From Glycomyces dulcitolivorans (GTDB lineage Bacteria; Actinomycetota; Actinomycetes; Mycobacteriales; Micromonosporaceae), in contig NZ_QFRW01000083.1 in the NCBI RefSeq assembly GCF_003265355.1, positions 62,001-126,000 of the forward strand: 64,000 bases of DNA, in the 5' to 3' direction. A program made the position numbers and the translations under genes. Below the pieces are notes generated by a model, which worked only from the letters and a program-made list of their open reading frames with translations, did not search any database and was not told where the DNA came from. This document shows, in pieces, positions 56,128 to 64,000 of this stretch. Numbering within the stretch: the stretch's first letter is position 1; every line of letters begins with the position of its first letter.

Positions 56128-57044
56128 CGGGCTTCTCCGTTCGTCAGCAGCAGGTAGAGGACGGCCATGCGGACCCAGACACCGTTGGTCACCTGCTCGG
56201 TGATGGTGGCGCGGGGCGAGTCGGCGACGTTCGCGGCGATCTCCATGCCGCGGTTCATCGGTCCGGGGTGCATGACGATCGCGTGGTCGGGCAGGAGGGC
56301 GAGGCGGCGCTCGTCGAGGCCGTAGAGGCGGGCGTACTCGTTGGCGGTCGGGAAGAACGCGGCGTGCATGCGCTCGCGCTGGACGCGGAGCATCATGACG
56401 GCGTCGACGCCCTTGAGGCTCGCGTCGAGGTCGTAGCCGATCTCGACGGGCCACTCGCCGATGTCCTTGGGCAGCAGGGTGGGCGGGCCGACCAGGCGCA
56501 CGTTCGCGCCGAGCTTGGACAGCAGCCACACGTTGGAGCGGGCCACGCGCGAGTGGAGGATGTCCCCCACGATCGCGACAGTGCGGCCCTCGATCGAGCC
56601 GAGCCGCTGCTTCATCGTGTAGGCGTCGAGGAGGGCCTGCGTCGGGTGGGCGTGGGTGCCGTCGCCGGCGTTGAGGACCGCGCCGTCGATCCACTCGGTG
56701 AGCCGCTGCGGGGCGCCCGCGGCGGGGTGGCGGATGACGACCGCGTCGGCGCCCATGGCCTGCAAGGTGAGCGCGGTGTCGCGCAGGCTCTCGCCCTTGT
56801 TCACGCTGGAGGTCTTGGCGGCGAAGTTGACGACGTCGGCGCTCAGGCGCTTGGCCGCGGTCTCGAACGAGGTGCGGGTGCGGGTCGAGTCCTCGAAGAA
56901 CAGGTTCACGACGGTGCGCCCGCGCAGCGCGGGGAGCTTGGGGACCTCGCGGCCGGTGACCGCGTCGGCCATCTGCTGCGTGACGTCGAGGATGAGCTCG
57001 GCCTCGTCGCGGGTGAGTTCCTTGGTGGTGAGCAGGTGCTTCAT
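56124..57044 (-). CDS. pyrB: Aspartate carbamoyltransferase
   Basis: The 306-residue enzyme joins carbamoyl phosphate and aspartate, the committed pyrimidine step. Carbamoyl-phosphate site [36 protein letters not shown] and the aspartate loop region [11 protein letters not shown] are present. No PyrI regulatory chain gene is nearby, as usual in actinobacteria. The ATG overlaps the pyrR stop by 4 bp. Confidence 0.96.
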   Translation of the reverse strand: MKHLLTTKELTRDEAELILDVTQQMADAVTGREVPKLPALRGRTVVNLFFEDSTRTRTSFETAAKRLSADVVNFAAKTSSVNKGESLRDTALTLQAMGADAVVIRHPAAGAPQRLTEWIDGAVLNAGDGTHAHPTQALLDAYTMKQRLGSIEGRTVAIVGDILHSRVARSNVWLLSKLGANVRLVGPPTLLPKDIGEWPVEIGYDLDASLKGVDAVMMLRVQRERMHAAFFPTANEYARLYGLDERRLALLPDHAIVMHPGPMNRGMEIAANVADSPRATITEQVTNGVWVRMAVLYLLLTNGEAR

Positions 57045-57634
57045 CGCTCCCGGCCTCCCGTCAGGACCACCGCGTCGAACCCGTCGTACTCCGTCAGGCG
57101 CACGGCCACGTTCTCGTCGCGGGCGGTCGGGATGTTCTTGCCGACGTAGTCGGCGCGGATGGGCAGCTCGCGGTGGCCGCGGTCGACCAGGATGGCGAGC
57201 TGGACGCTGGCGGGGCGGCCGAGGTCGTGGACCGCGTTGAGCGCGGCGCGGACGGTCCGTCCGGAGTAGAGCACGTCGTCGACGAGGATGACCCGCTGGT
57301 CGTCCACGCCGCCCGGCGGCAGCTCGGTCGGGCCGAGGGGCCGGAGGGCGTTGCGGCGCAGGTCGTCCCGGTAGAGCGTGATGTCGAGGGTCCCGGCGGG
57401 GACGTCGACGTCGGCGAAGCGGCGGATGCGGTCGGCCAGCCGGCCGGCGAGCGCGACACCGCGGGTGGGGATGCCGAGGAGCATCGTGTCGGGGGCGCCC
57501 TTGGTCTTCTCCAGGATCTGGTGGGCGATGCGGTCGAGGATGCGGCCGATGTCTTCTGCCGCGAGGATGTGCTTTTGAAGACCGTGCTCGCCCGACGGGT
57601 CTTCCTCGTTCTGCCTGAGGGCAGGGGAAACCAC
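57041..57634 (-). CDS. pyrR: PyrR pyrimidine regulator/uracil phosphoribosyltransferase
   Basis: The 197-residue protein has the PRTase fold with the PRPP loop [18 protein letters not shown] and the PyrR signature [16 protein letters not shown]. It ends with the usual basic RNA-binding surface segments ([13 protein letters not shown]). PyrR binds UMP and mRNA; in Mycobacterium smegmatis it represses translation of the pyr mRNA. I chose the GTG at 57634, preceded by AAGGAGG; longer extensions lack conservation. It is first in the operon, and a PyrR-type RNA motif lies 17 nt upstream. Confidence 0.94.
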   Translation of the reverse strand: MVSPALRQNEEDPSGEHGLQKHILAAEDIGRILDRIAHQILEKTKGAPDTMLLGIPTRGVALAGRLADRIRRFADVDVPAGTLDITLYRDDLRRNALRPLGPTELPPGGVDDQRVILVDDVLYSGRTVRAALNAVHDLGRPASVQLAILVDRGHRELPIRADYVGKNIPTARDENVAVRLTEYDGFDAVVLTGGRER

Positions 57635-57650
57635 GCGAACCTCCTTCTCC

Positions 57651-57663
57651 GCCTCACTGGACG
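57651..57663 (-). promoter_or_regulatory. PyrR RNA-binding loop in the pyr leader
   Basis: The minus-strand RNA reads UCCAGUGAGGC, a full match to the core of the PyrR-binding consensus (UCCNGNGAGGY). It is flanked by CCG and CGG that can close a loop, and lies 7 nt before the AAGGAGG of pyrR. Binding would hide the ribosome binding site and repress translation. Confidence 0.75.
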
Positions 57664-57693
57664 GTCTGTTAAAGAACGGTTTCGTCGCGGACG

Positions 57694-57722
57694 ATGCTAC
57701 GCCGCTCGTGACGGAGCGTAAA
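57694..57722 (-). promoter_or_regulatory. Putative pyr operon promoter
   Basis: TTTACG (57717-57722) and TAGCAT (57694-57699) are 17 bp apart on the minus strand, each matching the consensus at four of six positions. They would give a leader of about 50 nt that includes the PyrR motif. Confidence 0.5.
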
Positions 57723-57821
57723 CCCGGATCCCAAAAGCATGACGTCTTTAGCTGCATCTTTGACTGATATGCCATGATTTGCCGGTCAGTCTTTCGGGCC
57801 TCACGCGACGAAGAACACTGT

Positions 57822-57836
57822 TTGGGGGCACCCCAA
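57822..57836. repeat. Short hairpin TTGGGG-GCA-CCCCAA
   Basis: A 6-bp perfect inverted repeat with a 3-nt loop lies in the 272-bp pyrR-bldD gap, just upstream of the bldD promoter. It could be a regulator site. Confidence 0.35.
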
Positions 57837-57843
57837 CGGCCGA

Positions 57844-57872
57844 TGGTCACCGACGGTAGTCAACAATAGGAT
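57844..57872 (+). promoter_or_regulatory. bldD promoter with partial BldD box
   Basis: TGGTCA (57844-57849) and TAGGAT (57867-57872) are 17 bp apart. GTCACCGACGGTAGT (57846-57860) overlaps the -35 and fits the AC...GT frame of the BldD box with three mismatches. bldD is autorepressed in Streptomyces, so a weak self-site here is plausible. Confidence 0.45.
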
Positions 57873-57906
57873 TCCTCTCGTACCGAAAATTGGAGTTGAT
57901 CCCAGC

Positions 57907-58407
57907 ATGGCGACATCTGACTACGCCAAGGCGCTCGGCAACCGGCTGCGCGACATTCGGATGCAGCAGGGCCTGTCCCTGCAAGGCGTCGAGGACAAGT
58001 CCGGCGGCAAGTGGAAGGCCGTCGTCATCGGTTCCTACGAGCGGGGCGACAGGTCGATCACCGTCAGCCGCCTCGCGGAGTTGGCCGACTTCTACCGGAT
58101 CCCCGTCTCGGAACTGCTTCCCGAGGGCGTGCCGCTCCCGGTCGAGCAGGCCGAGAAGATCGTCCTCAACCTTGAGGCGCTCTACGACCACCCCGACCCC
58201 GAGCTGGAGCACGTGGCCAAGCTCGCGCGCTCCATCCAGCAGCGCCGCGGCGACTACAACGGCCGGATCCTCTCGATCCGCGCCGACGACCTGTACACGC
58301 TCGCGGTGGTCTACTCGACCACGCCCTCCGGCCTGATCGAGAAGCTTGAGGACTTCGGCGTGCTCGTGCACGACCTCCAGGCGTTCTTCGCGTCCGACGG
58401 CGAATAA
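57907..58407 (+). CDS. bldD: BldD developmental master regulator
   Basis: The 166-residue protein has an N-terminal Xre-type HTH (YAKALGNRLRDIRMQQGLSL, IGSYERGDRSITVSRL). Its C-terminal domain carries the c-di-GMP signature RGD-(8 residues)-RADD at Arg114-Asp116 and Arg125-Asp128, the same positions as in Streptomyces coelicolor BldD. In Streptomyces, tetrameric c-di-GMP links two BldD molecules to repress sporulation genes. This implies a c-di-GMP-controlled developmental life cycle. GGAG precedes the ATG. Confidence 0.96.
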   Translation: MATSDYAKALGNRLRDIRMQQGLSLQGVEDKSGGKWKAVVIGSYERGDRSITVSRLAELADFYRIPVSELLPEGVPLPVEQAEKIVLNLEALYDHPDPELEHVAKLARSIQQRRGDYNGRILSIRADDLYTLAVVYSTTPSGLIEKLEDFGVLVHDLQAFFASDGE

Positions 58408-58419
58408 GACACAACGGAA

Positions 58420-58454
58420 AACGGCCGGGCCCAGGATCGGAGGGCTCGGCCGTT
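58420..58454. terminator. Bidirectional terminator between bldD and nusB
   Basis: A 13-bp stem with one G-T pair (58420-58432 with 58442-58454) and a 9-nt loop lies 12 nt after bldD and 15 nt after the convergent nusB stop. Confidence 0.8.
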
Positions 58455-58469
58455 CTTCGTATCTGAAAC

Positions 58470-58913
58470 CTACTCTTCGGCTTTCGCCGCCGCGTCGAGG
58501 ACCGCGTTCACGAACGAGGTGTCGTCGGAGGAGCCGATCTGCTCCGCCACGCGCATGGCCTCCTTGATGGCCACGGGCGTGTCGACGTCCTCGACGTAGA
58601 TGATCTCGTACAGCGCCACCCGGAGGACGTTCCGGTCGACCGCGGGCATCCGCTCGACCGACCAGCCGGAGGCGGCGCGGCCGATGGCCTCGTCCAGCTC
58701 GAACCGGTACTCGTCGACGCCGCGCACGAGCTCCTCGGAGTACTTCGGGAGCCGCGGGGCCTCGGGGTCGGTGAAGGCGCGGTCGGCCCGCTCGGCGAGG
58801 ACGCGCTTGGCGCTCTCGCCGCGGGACTCGGCCTCGTACAGGATCTCGACGGCCCGCATCCGCCACTTGGTGCGGGCGGTGAGCCGGTCGGGTCCGCTCT
58901 GCTGGTTCCCCAC
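58470..58913 (-). CDS. nusB: Transcription antitermination factor NusB
   Basis: The 147-residue all-helical protein binds rRNA boxA with NusE. The start RTKWRMRAVEILYEAESRGES and the conserved core RVALYEIIYVEDVDTPVAIKEAMRVAEQIGSSDDTSFVNAVLDA (in two helices) are typical. It follows efp by 2 nt, an efp-nusB order conserved across actinobacteria. Confidence 0.95.
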   Translation of the reverse strand: MGNQQSGPDRLTARTKWRMRAVEILYEAESRGESAKRVLAERADRAFTDPEAPRLPKYSEELVRGVDEYRFELDEAIGRAASGWSVERMPAVDRNVLRVALYEIIYVEDVDTPVAIKEAMRVAEQIGSSDDTSFVNAVLDAAAKAEE

Positions 58914-58915
58914 CC

Positions 58916-59473
58916 CTAGGCTCGCGAGAGGTACTTGCCGTCGCGGGTGTCGACCTTGATCTTCTCGCCGTTGTCGATGAACAGCGGCACGAGGACCTGG
59001 GCGCCCGTCTCGACGGTGGCGGGCTTGGTGCCGCCGGAGGAGCGGTCGCCCTGGAGGCCCGGCTCGGTGTAGGTGATGACGAGCTCGACCGAGGCCGGGA
59101 GCTCGACGTAGAGGGCCTTGCCGTCGTGCCAGGCGATGGTGACCTCGGAGTTCTCCAGCATGAACTTCGCGGCGTCGCCGACGAGGTTCGGGCCGAGCGG
59201 GAACTGCTCGTAGGACTCCATGTCCATGAACACGAAGTCCTCGCCCTCCTTGTAGAGGTAGCTCATGGTGCGGCGGTCGACGTTCGCGGTCTCGACCTTG
59301 GTGCCGGCGTTGAACGTCTTGTCGACGATCTTGCCCGAGGGGATCTGCTTGAGGGTGGTGCGCACGAACGCGGGGCCCTTGCCGGGCTTGACGTGCTGGA
59401 ATTCCTGCACCTGCCAGAGCTGGCCCTCCAGGTTGAGCACCAGGCCGTTCTTGAGGTCGTTCGTGGATGCCAC
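58916..59473 (-). CDS. efp: Elongation factor P
   Basis: The 185-residue three-barrel protein relieves ribosome stalling at polyproline. The N-terminal domain has [28 protein letters not shown] in adjoining parts, with the modification loop PGKGPAF; Lys is at the tip. The C-terminal signature [19 protein letters not shown] is present. The start is GTG with GGAGAG upstream. Its leader contains a 14-nt segment nearly identical to the sequence next to the TnpB element end. Confidence 0.96.
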   Translation of the reverse strand: MASTNDLKNGLVLNLEGQLWQVQEFQHVKPGKGPAFVRTTLKQIPSGKIVDKTFNAGTKVETANVDRRTMSYLYKEGEDFVFMDMESYEQFPLGPNLVGDAAKFMLENSEVTIAWHDGKALYVELPASVELVITYTEPGLQGDRSSGGTKPATVETGAQVLVPLFIDNGEKIKVDTRDGKYLSRA

Positions 59474-59608
59474 GGGCGTTCGTCTCTCCTAGTAAAGGTT
59501 TTATGCGGGCCGACCGCCCATCCTAGCGCCCACTCACTGGTCGTCGCGTTTCAAGGCCGTTCAACTGTGGCTGGAGCCCCACGAGAACTCGGGCGCTCGT
59601 CTCTTTCG

Positions 59609-59760
59609 TTGGCATCCTCCCCGACCTGGAGGGTCGGAGGTTCCCGGCTTGCGGGCCGCTTGCATCGCCCGTCCACGGGTGGGTTCCTGTTTCAACTGGC
59701 TGCGCCCGAGGTTTCCCGGGTCTTACCTGCCATCCGCAGGCGTTTTAGGTGTCCGCCTGC
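59609..59760 (-). ncRNA. TnpB omega-RNA (reRNA) scaffold
   Basis: On the minus strand, from the last codons of tnpB to the right end, several hairpins follow in order: CCTGC/GCAGG, CCCG/CGGG, CCCG/CGGG and the terminal CCTCCGACC/GGTCGG-GGAGG. The guide would be the 16-20 nt beyond the end, starting CGAAAGAGACGAGCGC. The 5' boundary is inferred from the family. Confidence 0.65.
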
Positions 59761-60902
59761 CCGGCGGCCACCAAACGCTGGCCTTCGCGTCTGATGTTGA
59801 TTTCGGCATTTCGGTCGCGGTCGTGTACGGCGCCGCACTCGCATTCCCACATTCGGATATTCAGCCCCTCTAGCCCTCGGGGCCCGGTGAGGGCCCCGCA
59901 CTCGGAGCACAGCCGCGTGGAGGGGAAGCATCGGTCCACGCGAGCAAAGGTGCGGCCGGTGCGCTGCGCCTTCGATTCGAGCCGGGCAAGGAACATCCCG
60001 AACGACGCATCATGAACGCTCTTGGCGGACCGTCCGCGGGCAAGGCCCTTGACATGCAAGTCTTCGACATACACCGCTTGGTTCTCGCGAAGGATGCCGA
60101 TCACCTGCTTGTTGATCCAGTCCGAACGCGCGTACTTGATGTCCTCATGGATCTTCGCGACCTTCACTCGGGCCTTGACCCGATTCGCTGAACCCTTCGT
60201 CTTCCCCGCTAGTGCCCGCTGGGCCCGTTTCAGTTTCCGCTCAAGCGTCCGGAGAAACCTCGGAGACTCGACCACCCTCCCGCCGCGCAGCACCGCGAAG
60301 TGCGCCAGACCATGGTCGACTCCGGTCTCGGTGTCAGAGTCGTCGAGCGGTTCCAGTTTCTGAGCACCATCGGCGACTGCGATGACGAAACTCGCGTAGT
60401 ACTTGCCGGTCGGGGTCTTGAGCACCGTCACTGAGGAGGGGTCGGAGGGCATATCTCTCGACCAGGCGACCTTCAACGCGCCGATCTTGGGCAGGCGCAG
60501 CCGCCCGTTGTCCAAGATGCGGAAAGCGGCGCCGCGGGTGAAGCGGATCGACTGCGTGCCTGAGCGTCGTTTGAACCGGGGCGGGCCCACCCGCGCACCT
60601 TGCCGTTTCCCGGAGAGGGAGGCGAAGAAGTTGTTGTATGCCCGATCCACGTCGCGCAACGACTGTTGCAGCACGGTGAAGGAGACCTCGGCGAGCCAGG
60701 CCCGATCGGGGTGGCGCTTCGCCTCGGTGATCAGTGCTTTCGACAAGGCCCCCGCGCTGGGATACCGGAGCCCCTCACGATGCGCGTGTTTCCGGGCGGC
60801 CACAGCATCGTTGTAGACAACCCGGGCACACCCGAACGCCCGCGCAAGCGCATCTCGCTGCGGCGCCGTCGGATACAGCCGATACCGGTATCGAAGTAGC
60901 AC
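59745..60902 (-). CDS. tnpB: TnpB RNA-guided endonuclease
   Basis: The 385-residue protein has the N-terminal helix-turn-helix start YRYRLYPTAPQRDAL, an OrfB/RuvC nuclease and a zinc finger. The RuvC acids are all present: Asp196 (TGVDHGLAHF), Glu280 (YVEDLHVKGLA) and Asp361/Asp363 (HDRDRNAEINI). The zinc ligands are Cys332, Cys335, Cys354 and Cys356. Residue numbers are close to those of the active ISDra2 TnpB, so it is probably a working RNA-guided DNA nuclease that maintains its element. Start GTG 60902. It lies where pepQ usually stands between aroQ and efp. Confidence 0.93.
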   Translation of the reverse strand: MLLRYRYRLYPTAPQRDALARAFGCARVVYNDAVAARKHAHREGLRYPSAGALSKALITEAKRHPDRAWLAEVSFTVLQQSLRDVDRAYNNFFASLSGKRQGARVGPPRFKRRSGTQSIRFTRGAAFRILDNGRLRLPKIGALKVAWSRDMPSDPSSVTVLKTPTGKYYASFVIAVADGAQKLEPLDDSDTETGVDHGLAHFAVLRGGRVVESPRFLRTLERKLKRAQRALAGKTKGSANRVKARVKVAKIHEDIKYARSDWINKQVIGILRENQAVYVEDLHVKGLARGRSAKSVHDASFGMFLARLESKAQRTGRTFARVDRCFPSTRLCSECGALTGPRGLEGLNIRMWECECGAVHDRDRNAEINIRREGQRLVAAGQADT

Positions 60903-60976
60903 ACCTGTTCAACGACGACACCGCCAAGCCGAAACGGCCCCGTGGCCGAAGCCACATTGCCCGATCGATCCGGAAA

Positions 60977-61414
60977 CTAGGCGGCGGCGATGAATTCGAG
61001 CGCGGCCACGTATCCGTAGGGGCCCAGGCCGGCGATGACGGCCTTGGCGTGGGCCGACACGAACGAGTGGTGCCGGAAGGCCTCTCGCTGGTGCACGTTG
61101 GAGAGGTGGACCTCGATGAGCGGGGCCGTGAGCTGGGCGCACGCGTCGCCGACGGCGATCGAGTAGTGGGTCCAGGCGGCCGAGTTGAGGACCACGGGGT
61201 AGCCGTTGTCGGCGGCCTCGTGGAGCCACTCCAGCATCTCGCCCTCGTGGTTGGTCTGGCGGAAGGACACCTCCAGGCCCAGCTCCTCGCCGGTCTTGAC
61301 GCAGAGCGCCTCCAGGTCGGCGAGGGTCTGGGAGCCGTAGATCGCCGGTTCGCGCTTGCCGAGCCGGTTGAGGTTGGGGCCGTTGAGCACCAGGACCAAC
61401 TTGTCGTCGCTCAT
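60977..61414 (-). CDS. aroQ: 3-dehydroquinate dehydratase, type II
   Basis: The 145-residue dodecameric enzyme dehydrates 3-dehydroquinate in the shikimate pathway. [20 protein letters not shown] (catalytic Tyr and Arg loop), [25 protein letters not shown] and [17 protein letters not shown] are diagnostic. Its ATG overlaps the aroKB stop by 4 bp. The TnpB element begins within 75 bp after the stop. Confidence 0.96.
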   Translation of the reverse strand: MSDDKLVLVLNGPNLNRLGKREPAIYGSQTLADLEALCVKTGEELGLEVSFRQTNHEGEMLEWLHEAADNGYPVVLNSAAWTHYSIAVGDACAQLTAPLIEVHLSNVHQREAFRHHSFVSAHAKAVIAGLGPYGYVAALEFIAAA

Positions 61415-62967
61415 GCCGTCAGCCTCTCATAGGCTTCGCGCTGCTGGGCGGCGGTCACGTCGTCGACCACCACCGGCGCGGCGAGCGCGTCGAGGAGGAC
61501 GAAGCGCTGGGTGGCGCCGACGTTCTTCTTGTCGATCAACATGGCCTTCAGCAGGTCGTCCCAGCGACCGGCCTCGTACGTGGTCGGCAGGCCGAGGGAT
61601 TCGAGCACGGCCTTGGTGCGCTCGACGAGGTCGGCGCGGCCGGTGATCGCGTTCAGGTGCGCGGCGTAGACCATGCCGACGGCGACGGCGTCGCCGTGGC
61701 GCCAGCGGTAGTGCTCCAGCTTCTCGATGGCGTGGGCGAAGGTGTGCCCGTAGTTGAGGATGGCGCGCAGGCCGCCCTCCTTGAGGTCCGAGGCGACGAC
61801 CTCGGCCTTGACGGCGATGGCGCGCTCGACGAGTTCGGCGACGACCGGGCCGGTGGCGTCCAGGGCGGCCTCGGGGTCGGCCTCGACCAGGTCGAGGATG
61901 ACCGGGTCGGCGATGAAGCCGGCCTTGACGACCTCGGCGAGGCCCGCGGCGAGGTCGCGGCGGGGCAGGGTCGCGAAGTTGTCGAGGTCGACCAGGACCG
62001 CGCGCGGCGGGTGGAAGGCGCCGACGAGGTTCTTCCCGGCGGCGGTGTTGACGCCGGTCTTGCCGCCGACGGCCGCGTCGACCGCGCCGAGCAGCGAGGT
62101 CGGGACGTGGACGACGGCGACGCCGCGGAGCCAGCAGGCGGCGACGAATCCGGCGAGGTCGGTGACCGCGCCTCCGCCGACGCCGACGACGAGGTCGGTG
62201 CGGGTGAAGCCCTCGGAGCCGAGCGCCTCCCAGACCTGCTCGGCGACGGCGACGGTCTTGCCGTCCTCGGCGTCGGGCAGTTCCATGAGCGTCGCCTCGA
62301 CGCCTTCGGGCAGGAGCGAGCCGACCCGCTCCGCGAGGAGAGCGGTGCTCTCGGTGTGGAGCACGGCGACCCGCGCGGCCTTGCCGAGGAACTCCGGCAG
62401 GCGGTCGACGGTGCCGCGTCCGATGAGGACCGGATAGGGCGTCTCGGCGTCGCCCACGACCACGGTGCGGACCGCGAGGCGGCCCCGGATCTCGGCGGTC
62501 AGGTCGGCCACGTCCCTTCCGGTGGTGTCGATCTCGATGTCGGCGACCTCGCGGTAGAGCGGCAGGCGCTCCTCCAGGAGCCGGCGCAGCGTGGCGCGCG
62601 GGTTGACCTGGAGCAGCGGGCGGCCCTTGTCGATCTCGTTGCGGCGCACGGCTTCGCCGAGGTCGACGCGGAGGTGGACGACGGTGACGTCGGCCAGGAG
62701 CTTGCGGGTCTCCGCGGCCAGGACCGCGCCGCCGCCGAGGGCGAGGACGCCGTCGTGCTCGGCCACGGCCCGGCGGACCGCCTCGCGTTCGAGCGCGCGG
62801 AAGTGGTCCTCGCCGTCGTCGACGAAGATGTCCGCGATCGGCTTGCCCGCGACGGCGACGATGTCGGCGTCGGCGTCGCGGAAGGGCGCGCCGAGCGCCT
62901 CGGCCAGCGCCGTGCCGATGGTGGTCTTGCCGGAGCCGGGCGGGCCGACGATCACGACGAGCGCCAT
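61411..62967 (-). CDS. aroKB: Fused shikimate kinase-3-dehydroquinate synthase
   Basis: The 518-residue protein joins two enzymes that are separate in mycobacteria and streptomycetes. Residues 1-165 are AroK: P-loop [11 protein letters not shown], shikimate site FRDADADI and [15 protein letters not shown], and the lid [11 protein letters not shown]. Residues 172-518 are Aro[34 protein letters not shown], and zinc ligands near [21 protein letters not shown] and [10 protein letters not shown]. No stop or start motif interrupts the junction. The two activities are not consecutive, so the fusion probably serves coordinated expression. The ATG follows the aroC stop directly. Confidence 0.95.
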   Translation of the reverse strand: MALVVIVGPPGSGKTTIGTALAEALGAPFRDADADIVAVAGKPIADIFVDDGEDHFRALEREAVRRAVAEHDGVLALGGGAVLAAETRKLLADVTVVHLRVDLGEAVRRNEIDKGRPLLQVNPRATLRRLLEERLPLYREVADIEIDTTGRDVADLTAEIRGRLAVRTVVVGDAETPYPVLIGRGTVDRLPEFLGKAARVAVLHTESTALLAERVGSLLPEGVEATLMELPDAEDGKTVAVAEQVWEALGSEGFTRTDLVVGVGGGAVTDLAGFVAACWLRGVAVVHVPTSLLGAVDAAVGGKTGVNTAAGKNLVGAFHPPRAVLVDLDNFATLPRRDLAAGLAEVVKAGFIADPVILDLVEADPEAALDATGPVVAELVERAIAVKAEVVASDLKEGGLRAILNYGHTFAHAIEKLEHYRWRHGDAVAVGMVYAAHLNAITGRADLVERTKAVLESLGLPTTYEAGRWDDLLKAMLIDKKNVGATQRFVLLDALAAPVVVDDVTAAQQREAYERLTA

Positions 62968-64000
62968 TTATTTCACCCGCAGGTTCTCGAGGTAGTTCTC
63001 GAAGTTGCGGCGCGATTCGCCCACAGAGTCGCCGCCGAACTTCTCCAGGGCGGCCTCGGCGAGGACGTAGGCGACCATGTGCTCGGCGACGACGGCCCCG
63101 GCGGGGACCGCGCAGACGTCGGAGCGCTGGTTGATGGCCTCGGCGGCCTCGCCGGTGACGGTGTCGATGGTGCGCAGGGGGCGCGTCAGCGACGAGATGG
63201 GCTTGAGCATGGCCGAGACGCGGAGCGGCTGGCCGGTGGTGATGCCGCCTTCGAGGCCGCCGGCGCGGTCGGTGAGGCGCTGAACGCCGTCGGGGCCGGG
63301 GACGATCTCGTCGTGGGCGGAGGAGCCGCGGACGGCGGACTGCATGAGGCCGTCGCCGATCTCGACGGCCTTGACCGACTGGATCGACATGAGGGCGGTC
63401 GCCAGGCGCGCGTCGAGTTTGCGGTCCCACTGGACGTGGGAGCCGAGCCCGGGCGGGACGTTGTAGGCGAGGACCTCGACGACGCCGCCGAGGGTGTCGG
63501 CGTCCTTCTTGGCGGCGTCGACTTCGGCGACCATGCGGGCGGACGCTTCGGAGTCCATGCAGCGCAGCGGGTCGGCGTCGACGGCCGCGAAGTCGTCCGG
63601 GGTGGGCACGAGGCCCTCCTTGGCGCGGACGGGGCCGAGGGCCTTGACGTGGGAGACGATGTCGATGCCGAAGGCCTGCTTGAGGAAGGCCTTGGCGGCG
63701 GTGCCGCCGGCGACGCGGGCGGCGGTCTCGCGGGCGGAGGCGCGCTCCAGGATCGGGCGGGCGTCGTCGTGGTCGTACTTCTGCATGCCGGCGAGGTCGG
63801 CGTGGCCGGGGCGCGGGCGCGTCAGGGGGGCGTTGCGGGCGATCCCGTCGAGTTCGGCGGGGTCGACCGGGTCGGCGGCCATGACGGTCTCCCACTTGGG
63901 CCACTCGGAGTTGCCGACGCGGATGGCGACGGGCGAGCCGAGGGTGCGGCCGTGGCGGAGGCCGCCGATGAAGCTGACGGCGTCGGCCTCGAACTTCATG
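62968..64000 (-). CDS. aroC: Chorismate synthase (5' end missing at window edge)
   Basis: The visible 343 residues cover most of AroC, which makes chorismate from EPSP with reduced [38 protein letters not shown] (first signature), [11 protein letters not shown], and the C-terminal [21 protein letters not shown] are typical. The N-terminal 50 or so residues with the GESHG motif lie beyond the right end. It is first in the aroC-aroKB-aroQ run. Confidence 0.95.
   Translation of the reverse strand, partial: MKFEADAVSFIGGLRHGRTLGSPVAIRVGNSEWPKWETVMAADPVDPAELDGIARNAPLTRPRPGHADLAGMQKYDHDDARPILERASARETAARVAGGTAAKAFLKQAFGIDIVSHVKALGPVRAKEGLVPTPDDFAAVDADPLRCMDSEASARMVAEVDAAKKDADTLGGVVEVLAYNVPPGLGSHVQWDRKLDARLATALMSIQSVKAVEIGDGLMQSAVRGSSAHDEIVPGPDGVQRLTDRAGGLEGGITTGQPLRVSAMLKPISSLTRPLRTIDTVTGEAAEAINQRSDVCAVPAGAVVAEHMVAYVLAEAALEKFGGDSVGESRRNFENYLENLRVK

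Larger units (their letters stand above)
59609..60956 (-). mobile_element. IS200/IS605-superfamily element carrying only tnpB
   Basis: The right end is recognised by the terminal hairpin (minus strand CCTCCGACC, CTCCA, GGTCGGGGAGG) followed by GATGCCAA, ending near 59609. This is the usual end of tnpB-only (IS1341-like) elements. The left end is less certain; a GTGGC-UUCG-GCCAC hairpin at 60942-60955, between aroQ and tnpB, is a candidate. There is no tnpA, so it would need a transposase in trans. No target duplication is expected for this class. Confidence 0.75.

Noticed and set aside
57041-57850. A longer PyrR starting about 70 codons upstream
   Set aside because: The extension would cover the promoter and the PyrR RNA motif, while the GTG at 57634 has an ideal ribosome binding site and gives the normal length.
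59745-60902. TnpB as a nuclease-dead repressor (TldR-like)
   Set aside because: All RuvC acidic residues and zinc cysteines are intact, so loss of cleavage is not indicated, despite the guide-like match near efp.

Overview
The window is a GC-rich (roughly 70% by eye) piece of an actinobacterial chromosome. The evidence is the gene order moxR-DUF58-VWA-fabG-fabI-hemH-nfeD-SPFH, which follows the mycobacterial moxR1-Rv1480-Rv1481-fabG1-inhA-hemZ-Rv1487-Rv1488 order. It is supported by bldD beside pyrR, an actinobacterial integration host factor (mihF), a helicase-dead PriA, many GTG and TTG starts, and many apparently leaderless genes. Secreted cellulases and the lack of mycolate genes point to a filamentous soil or plant-associated actinomycete. 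A glycomycete or related family is my guess; no search was possible.

Layout. 1-3.4 kb: tRNA-Leu(GAG), a phosphotransferase, a C45 acyltransferase-like protein and an rRNA methyltransferase. 3.4-10.8 kb: a minus-strand block with the SPFH/NfeD membrane pair, ferrochelatase, FAS-II reductases and the MoxR/DUF58/VWA trio. 11-14 kb: a plus-strand group with a hydrolase, a small Cys protein and two PH-domain membrane proteins. 13.9-15 kb: hisG and hisE. 15-19.5 kb: GH12 and GH2 carbohydrate enzymes, then a TetR regulator divergent from an NmrA-like reductase. 19.5-25.3 kb: a GT39-type membrane glycosyltransferase, a riboflavin operon under an FMN riboswitch, a degenerate REC-GGDEF protein and rpe. 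25.4-26.8 kb: a GH6 cellulase with a CebR-like operator. 26.9-29.8 kb: rsmB-fmt-def. 30-33.4 kb: a GntR/ABC export operon with three different permeases. 33.5-35.4 kb: a two-component system. 35.4-42.4 kb: accessory genes, including a large WXG-like protein, a STAND regulator and an MFS/MerR pair. 42.3-49.2 kb: priA, metK, coaBC, rpoZ, gmk, mihF and pyrF. 49.2-57.7 kb: pyrD and the pyrR-pyrB-pyrC-carA-carB operon. 57.9-64 kb: bldD, nusB, efp, a TnpB element, aroQ, a fused aroK-aroB, and aroC running off the right edge.

How the genes work together. The pyr genes cover UMP synthesis except pyrE, with pyrR first in the operon and a PyrR-type RNA motif just upstream of its ribosome binding site. 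Chorismate synthesis is covered from DAHP cyclisation by aroB, aroQ, aroK and aroC, with aroE absent here. The rib genes lack ribD in this window. fmt and def act on initiator methionine.

The most interesting items are: the TnpB RNA-guided nuclease with a recognisable omega-RNA, whose guide segment resembles the efp leader; a REC domain with Glu in place of the phospho-Asp fused to a GGDDF domain, in a strain that also carries a c-di-GMP-binding BldD; the AroK-AroB fusion; the WXG-like protein next to a STAND regulator; several well-formed operators; and a recurrent TAnnnT-N6/8-start codon pattern that suggests leaderless transcription.
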